From JAOADN01 sp049323795 (GTDB taxonomy: Bacteria > Pseudomonadota > Alphaproteobacteria > Rhodobacterales > Rhodobacteraceae): DNA of 64,000 bases. The translations under genes were made by a program, and so were the position numbers. Each line of letters begins with the position of its first letter. Within the stretch, counting starts at the first letter, position 1. The notes beneath the pieces were generated by a model, which was not told the origin of the DNA, searched no databases, and saw only the letters and a program-made list of their open reading frames with translations. Where the stretch lies: contig JBMOOH010000009.1 in the NCBI GenBank assembly GCA_049323795.1, positions 1-64,000 on the forward strand, written 5' to 3'. Positions 60,426-64,000 of this stretch are shown here, piece by piece.

Positions 60426-62345
60426 ATGACCGATCGGCCCGCGACCCCGCTTCTCGACCGGGTGCATGTGCCCTCCGACCTCAAGGGCCTGTCCGACCGC
60501 GAACTCAGGCAGGTCGCCGACGAGCTCCGGGCCGAGACGATCAGCGCCGTCTCCGTCACCGGCGGGCACCTCGGGGCGGGGCTGGGCGTCGTCGAACTGA
60601 CGGTCGCGATCCATGCCGTGTTCGACACCCCGCGCGACAGGCTGATCTGGGACGTGGGCCACCAGTGCTATCCCCACAAGATCCTGACCGGCCGCCGCGA
60701 CCGCATCCGGACGCTTCGCCAGAAGGACGGGCTTTCGGGCTTCACCAAGCGGTCGGAGAGCCCCTACGACCCGTTCGGGGCGGCCCATTCCTCGACCTCG
60801 ATCTCCGCCGGACTCGGCTTTGCCGTCGCGCGCGACCTGGGCGGCGACCCCGGCGAGGTGATCGCGGTCATCGGCGACGGGTCGATGAGCGCGGGCATGG
60901 CCTACGAGGCGATGAACAACGCGGGCCACCTGAAGAAGCGGATGTTCGTCATCCTGAACGACAACGAGATGTCGATCGCCCCGCCGGTGGGCGCGATGTC
61001 GTCCTACCTCGGCCGTCTCTATACCGGCGCGCCGTTCCAGGAACTGAAGGCGGCGGCGCGGGGCGCCGTGGGGCTGCTGCCCGAGCCGTTCCAGGAAGGG
61101 GCGCGGCGGGCGAAGGAACTGCTCAAGGGCCTGACCGTGGGCGGGACGCTCTTCGAGGAGCTCGGGTTCTCCTACGTGGGCCCCATCGACGGGCATGACC
61201 TGGAAAGCCTCCTGTCGGTCCTGCGCACCGTGAAGGCGCGGGCCTACGGGCCGACGCTGATCCATGTGGTGACGAAGAAGGGCAAGGGCTATGCCCCCGC
61301 CGAGGCGGCGGCGGACCGGGGCCACGCGACGGGCAAGTTCGACGTGGTGACGGGCGCGCAGGCGAAGGCAAGGTCGAACGCGCCGGCCTATACCCGCGTC
61401 TTCGCCGAAAGCCTGATCGCCGAGGCGCGCGAGGACGACAAGATCGTCGCCGTGACGGCGGCCATGCCGGACGGGACGGGGCTGAACCTCTTCGCCGAGC
61501 GCTTCCCGAAGCGATGCTTCGATGTCGGGATCGCCGAGCAGCACGCCGTGACATTCTCGGCGGGGCTGGCGGCGGGCGGGATGAAGCCCTTCTGCGCGAT
61601 CTACTCGACCTTCCTGCAGCGCGGCTACGACCAGGTGGTGCATGACGTGGCGATCCAGCGGCTGCCGGTGCGCTTCGCCATCGACCGGGCGGGACTCGTC
61701 GGGGCGGACGGGGCGACCCATGCGGGGGCGTTCGACGTGGCCTTCCTGGCGAACCTGCCGGGGATGGTCGTGATGGCGGCGGCGGACGAGGCCGAACTTG
61801 TCCACATGGTCGCCACGGCGGCGGCGCACGAGGACGGCCCCATCGCCTTCCGCTATCCGCGCGGCGAGGGGACGGGGGTGGAGATGCCCGCGCGCGGGAT
61901 GCCTCTGGCGCTTGGACGGGGCCGGGTGGTGGCCGAGGGGGGGCGCGTTGCGATCCTGTCCTTCGGCACGCGGCTTGCCGAGGTGCTGAAGGCGCGGGAA
62001 TCGCTGGCGGCGCGGGGACTGGCCCCGACCGTGGCGGATGCGCGGTTCGCCAAGCCCCTCGACCGCGACCTGATCCTCCGGCTTGCGGCCGGCCACGAGG
62101 CGCTGATCACCGTGGAGGAAGGCGCGGTCGGCGGCTTCGGCTCACACGTCGCGCAGCTTCTGGCGGAGGAGGGCGTGTTCGACCGGGGCCTCAGGTTCCG
62201 CAGCATGGTCCTGCCCGACATCTTCATCGACCAGGCCAGCCCCGAGGACATGTACGCCGTCGCCGGCATGAACGCCCCGCAGATCGAGGCGAAGGTGCTC
62301 GAGGTGCTGGGGGTGGCGATGGTGGGTGAGCGGAAGGTCCCGTGA
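60426..62345 (+). CDS. dxs: 1-deoxy-D-xylulose-5-phosphate synthase
   Basis: This 639-residue thiamine diphosphate enzyme has HQCYPHKILTGRR near residue 79, the TPP motif GDGSMSAGMAYEAMNN near residue 155, and the transketolase-type C-terminal domains with DVGIAEQHAVTFSAGLA near residue 365. It starts the MEP pathway to isoprenoids. It forms an operon with ispA. A 244-bp region after it, before the convergent transglycosylase gene, shows only GC-rich inverted repeats and no gene. Confidence 0.97.
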   Translation: MTDRPATPLLDRVHVPSDLKGLSDRELRQVADELRAETISAVSVTGGHLGAGLGVVELTVAIHAVFDTPRDRLIWDVGHQCYPHKILTGRRDRIRTLRQKDGLSGFTKRSESPYDPFGAAHSSTSISAGLGFAVARDLGGDPGEVIAVIGDGSMSAGMAYEAMNNAGHLKKRMFVILNDNEMSIAPPVGAMSSYLGRLYTGAPFQELKAAARGAVGLLPEPFQEGARRAKELLKGLTVGGTLFEELGFSYVGPIDGHDLESLLSVLRTVKARAYGPTLIHVVTKKGKGYAPAEAAADRGHATGKFDVVTGAQAKARSNAPAYTRVFAESLIAEAREDDKIVAVTAAMPDGTGLNLFAERFPKRCFDVGIAEQHAVTFSAGLAAGGMKPFCAIYSTFLQRGYDQVVHDVAIQRLPVRFAIDRAGLVGADGATHAGAFDVAFLANLPGMVVMAAADEAELVHMVATAAAHEDGPIAFRYPRGEGTGVEMPARGMPLALGRGRVVAEGGRVAILSFGTRLAEVLKARESLAARGLAPTVADARFAKPLDRDLILRLAAGHEALITVEEGAVGGFGSHVAQLLAEEGVFDRGLRFRSMVLPDIFIDQASPEDMYAVAGMNAPQIEAKVLEVLGVAMVGERKVP

Positions 62346-62589
62346 GGGCGGTTCCGGACGACGGGACCGGCCTGCCGGCCGCATCGCGCCTGCCGTGACG
62401 GGAAGCGGCGGCGCCGCGCCGCCCGTGCCCGTCCGGCGGCCGGGACACATCTCTCCGTCCCGCGAAATCCGCGGCTCCCTGAGAACGCCACCGGGGGCGA
62501 GATCCCTGCCGCGGTCCGCCGATGGACGACCGGGTGAGCGGGACCACGCCGGACGACCCAGCAAGGGCGGGACCGCCCGGCGGTGCGGT

Positions 62590-64000
62590 TCAGAGCCGGC
62601 CCTTGAGCTCGTCGGTGATGCGGATCGGCCCGGCGTCGCCCGACATGCGGGCGCGGTAGATCGCAAGGCTCTCGGCCACCCGCATCACGTAGTTCTGCGT
62701 CTCGCGGAGCGGGATATGCTCTACCCAGTCCACGACGTCCACCTTGTCGGACCGGGGATCGCCGCGCTCGGAGATCCATTTCCGCGGGCGGCCCGGGCCG
62801 GCGTTGTAGCCCGACGCGACAAGCACCGGCGACATGCCGAATTCTTCCACCAGCCCGGCAAGATAGGCGCTGCCGAGGGCCGCGTTGTAGTCCGGGTCGG
62901 TGGTCAGCCGGGCCGGCTCGTAAGGCAGGCCCACCTTGCCGGCCATCATCTTGGCCGTGGCCGGCATGACCTGCATCAGCCCGCGCGCCCCGGCGCCCGA
63001 GACTGCCGCCGGGTTGAACTCGCTCTCGCGCCGCGCGATGGCGAGTGCCAGCCAGTTCGGCACCGGCAGGTCCATCTTGTGCATGCCCATCATCGGGAAA
63101 TAGGCGCGCGGCCAGATCACGCCCTTGTCGGCGGCCGCCTTGGCGAGAACGAGGGCCATGTTGGCGTCGTTCCACTCGATGGCGAGACCGGCGAGCGCGC
63201 CGATCTCCTGCCCGGACATGTCCTGGGCGAGCTGGAGCATGAAGCGCGTGGCAAGCGGGCCCGCCCCCGCCTCCTCGAGCATCGCGGCGGCCCGGAACAC
63301 GGACGATTCGGCGAACGGGGCGCCCTTCCAGTCGGGATAGGTCTCGCCTCCGGCGAGCCGGGGGTCGAGCGGCTGGCCGAGGCGCTCTGCCGCAAGCTGT
63401 CCGTAGTAGGCGCTCTGGAACCGGGCAGCCAGCGAATAGGCGGCGACGGCCTCGTCCCGCCGGCCCAGTTCCTCGAGCGCCCGCCCCTCCCAGTAGGCCG
63501 CGCGCGACAGCGAGATCGGGCTGCTGACCGCGGCCCGGACCCTGCGGAAATGCGACAGCGCGGTTTCCGCGTCGCCAAGCTTGCGCAGCGCGATGTACCC
63601 CGCCAGCCATTCGAGATCGGCGTAGTTCGATCCTGCGGTCAGGAAGTGCCGCGCGGCCAGGCGGTAGGCCCGCGCCGGATCGCCCTCGCGCATCTCGCGG
63701 CGGGCCAGGCTGCGGCGCCAGTCGGCCCAGCGTTCGGGATCGCCAAGGTTCTCGGCGCTGGTGGAGCGCTCCAGAAGCAGGTCGGCCGCCTCGGCGTAGC
63801 GTTCGTTCCTGATGCGCCAGCGGAAACGGTCGTAGGCGAGTCCGGGCGACCCCTGCATCTTCGCGGGGATCGCGGCGATCAGGCCGTCTATGCCCTTTCC
63901 GCTTGTCTGCAGGGCGATCCGCGCCTTCGCCACGGTCCGGGTGCCCTCGCTGACAAGGGGCAGCATCCGCACGGCATCGTCGGTCATCTCCGCCGCCAGC
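62590..64000 (-). CDS. Soluble lytic murein transglycosylase, C-terminal part (start outside window)
   Basis: The frame is open to the window edge, so the N-terminus is missing. The visible part has a long all-helical U-shaped region (GRALEELGRRDEAVAAYSLA and similar helices) and a C-terminal SLT domain with the catalytic Glu in AIARRESEFNPAAVSGAGARGLMQVMP and the ASGYNAGPGRPRKWI motif. It cuts peptidoglycan glycan strands in the periplasm. Length and order fit Slt70-type enzymes. Confidence 0.92.
   Translation of the reverse strand, partial: LAAEMTDDAVRMLPLVSEGTRTVAKARIALQTSGKGIDGLIAAIPAKMQGSPGLAYDRFRWRIRNERYAEAADLLLERSTSAENLGDPERWADWRRSLARREMREGDPARAYRLAARHFLTAGSNYADLEWLAGYIALRKLGDAETALSHFRRVRAAVSSPISLSRAAYWEGRALEELGRRDEAVAAYSLAARFQSAYYGQLAAERLGQPLDPRLAGGETYPDWKGAPFAESSVFRAAAMLEEAGAGPLATRFMLQLAQDMSGQEIGALAGLAIEWNDANMALVLAKAAADKGVIWPRAYFPMMGMHKMDLPVPNWLALAIARRESEFNPAAVSGAGARGLMQVMPATAKMMAGKVGLPYEPARLTTDPDYNAALGSAYLAGLVEEFGMSPVLVASGYNAGPGRPRKWISERGDPRSDKVDVVDWVEHIPLRETQNYVMRVAESLAIYRARMSGDAGPIRITDELKGRL

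Noticed and set aside
62346..62589. Possible small gene between dxs and the transglycosylase gene
   Set aside because: Frames here have no ribosome-binding site or recognisable protein; only GC-rich inverted repeats are visible.
1..64000. Prophage, insertion sequence, integrase or CRISPR
   Set aside because: No transposase, integrase, phage structural or Cas protein and no regularly spaced repeats were seen.

Overview
The window is a GC-rich chromosomal segment from an alphaproteobacterium, almost certainly of the Rhodobacterales (Rhodobacteraceae/Paracoccaceae type). This rests on conserved gene sets: kdsD-lptC-lptA-lptB-rpoN-hpf-ptsN, a petP/petR-like pair beside ilvE, xseB-ispA-dxs, the gltD...gltB locus beside uppP, a FrcBCA-type sugar transporter, and an alphaproteobacterial RpoH-type promoter before dnaK. 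Two intergenic copies of a GC stem followed by a GGGATATnTGG motif also fit. No prophage, insertion sequence, CRISPR array or rRNA gene was seen, and no stretch over 300 bases lacks a gene.

Region by region. 1-1176 is the end of an FtsX-like permease gene. 1190-9786 is a catabolic island that resembles rhizopine (moc) and inositol loci: a PanB-like protein, a MocE-like Rieske ferredoxin and a MocD-like di-iron oxygenase on the minus strand; then, on the plus strand, a LacI regulator, an IolI-like TIM-barrel protein, a sugar-binding protein gene broken by one in-frame TAG, an ABC permease, an ABC ATPase and an IolG/MocA dehydrogenase. 9856-14704 is a second sugar locus: a ROK regulator and a FucU/RbsD mutarotase diverge from an FrcB-FrcC-FrcA-like transporter. 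14878-20904 holds argE, radC, dnaJ, dnaK with a heat-shock promoter, and alkB.

20901-32198 is a surface-polysaccharide region: an SGNH hydrolase, an acyltransferase carrying an 11-base homopolymer near its start, an ABC-2 exporter permease, cysQ, kdsB, galU, galE, two paralogous family-2 glycosyltransferases, a Core-2/I-branching-type glycosyltransferase and a NodH-like sulfotransferase. Another sulfotransferase gene lies at 40695-41609. Together these suggest a sulfated and acylated capsule or exopolysaccharide. 32217-38158 is the LPS-transport/sigma-54 cluster, followed by tRNA-Leu(CAG) with a clear promoter.

38474-49904 holds a PLP dehydratase-like protein, an NDUFA9-like protein, a sulfotransferase, uppP, and gltD and gltB separated by two small genes. 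49913-50586 is a MazF-type toxin-antitoxin pair. 50727-55232 is mostly housekeeping (DUF1269, mtgA, GST, queG, amidinotransferase). 55302-56031 is a pair of overlapping small genes of lower GC, the second HEPN-like, which may be an undescribed toxin-antitoxin or defence pair. 56036-64000 holds ilvE, petP/petR, a histone-deacetylase-family hydrolase, xseB, ispA, dxs and the end of a lytic transglycosylase gene that runs off the window.

The items most worth following up are the moc-like island with its unusual PanB-like member and broken binding-protein gene, the homopolymer in the acyltransferase gene, the HEPN-like pair, and the 15-bp tandem repeat that spans the stop codon of petP.
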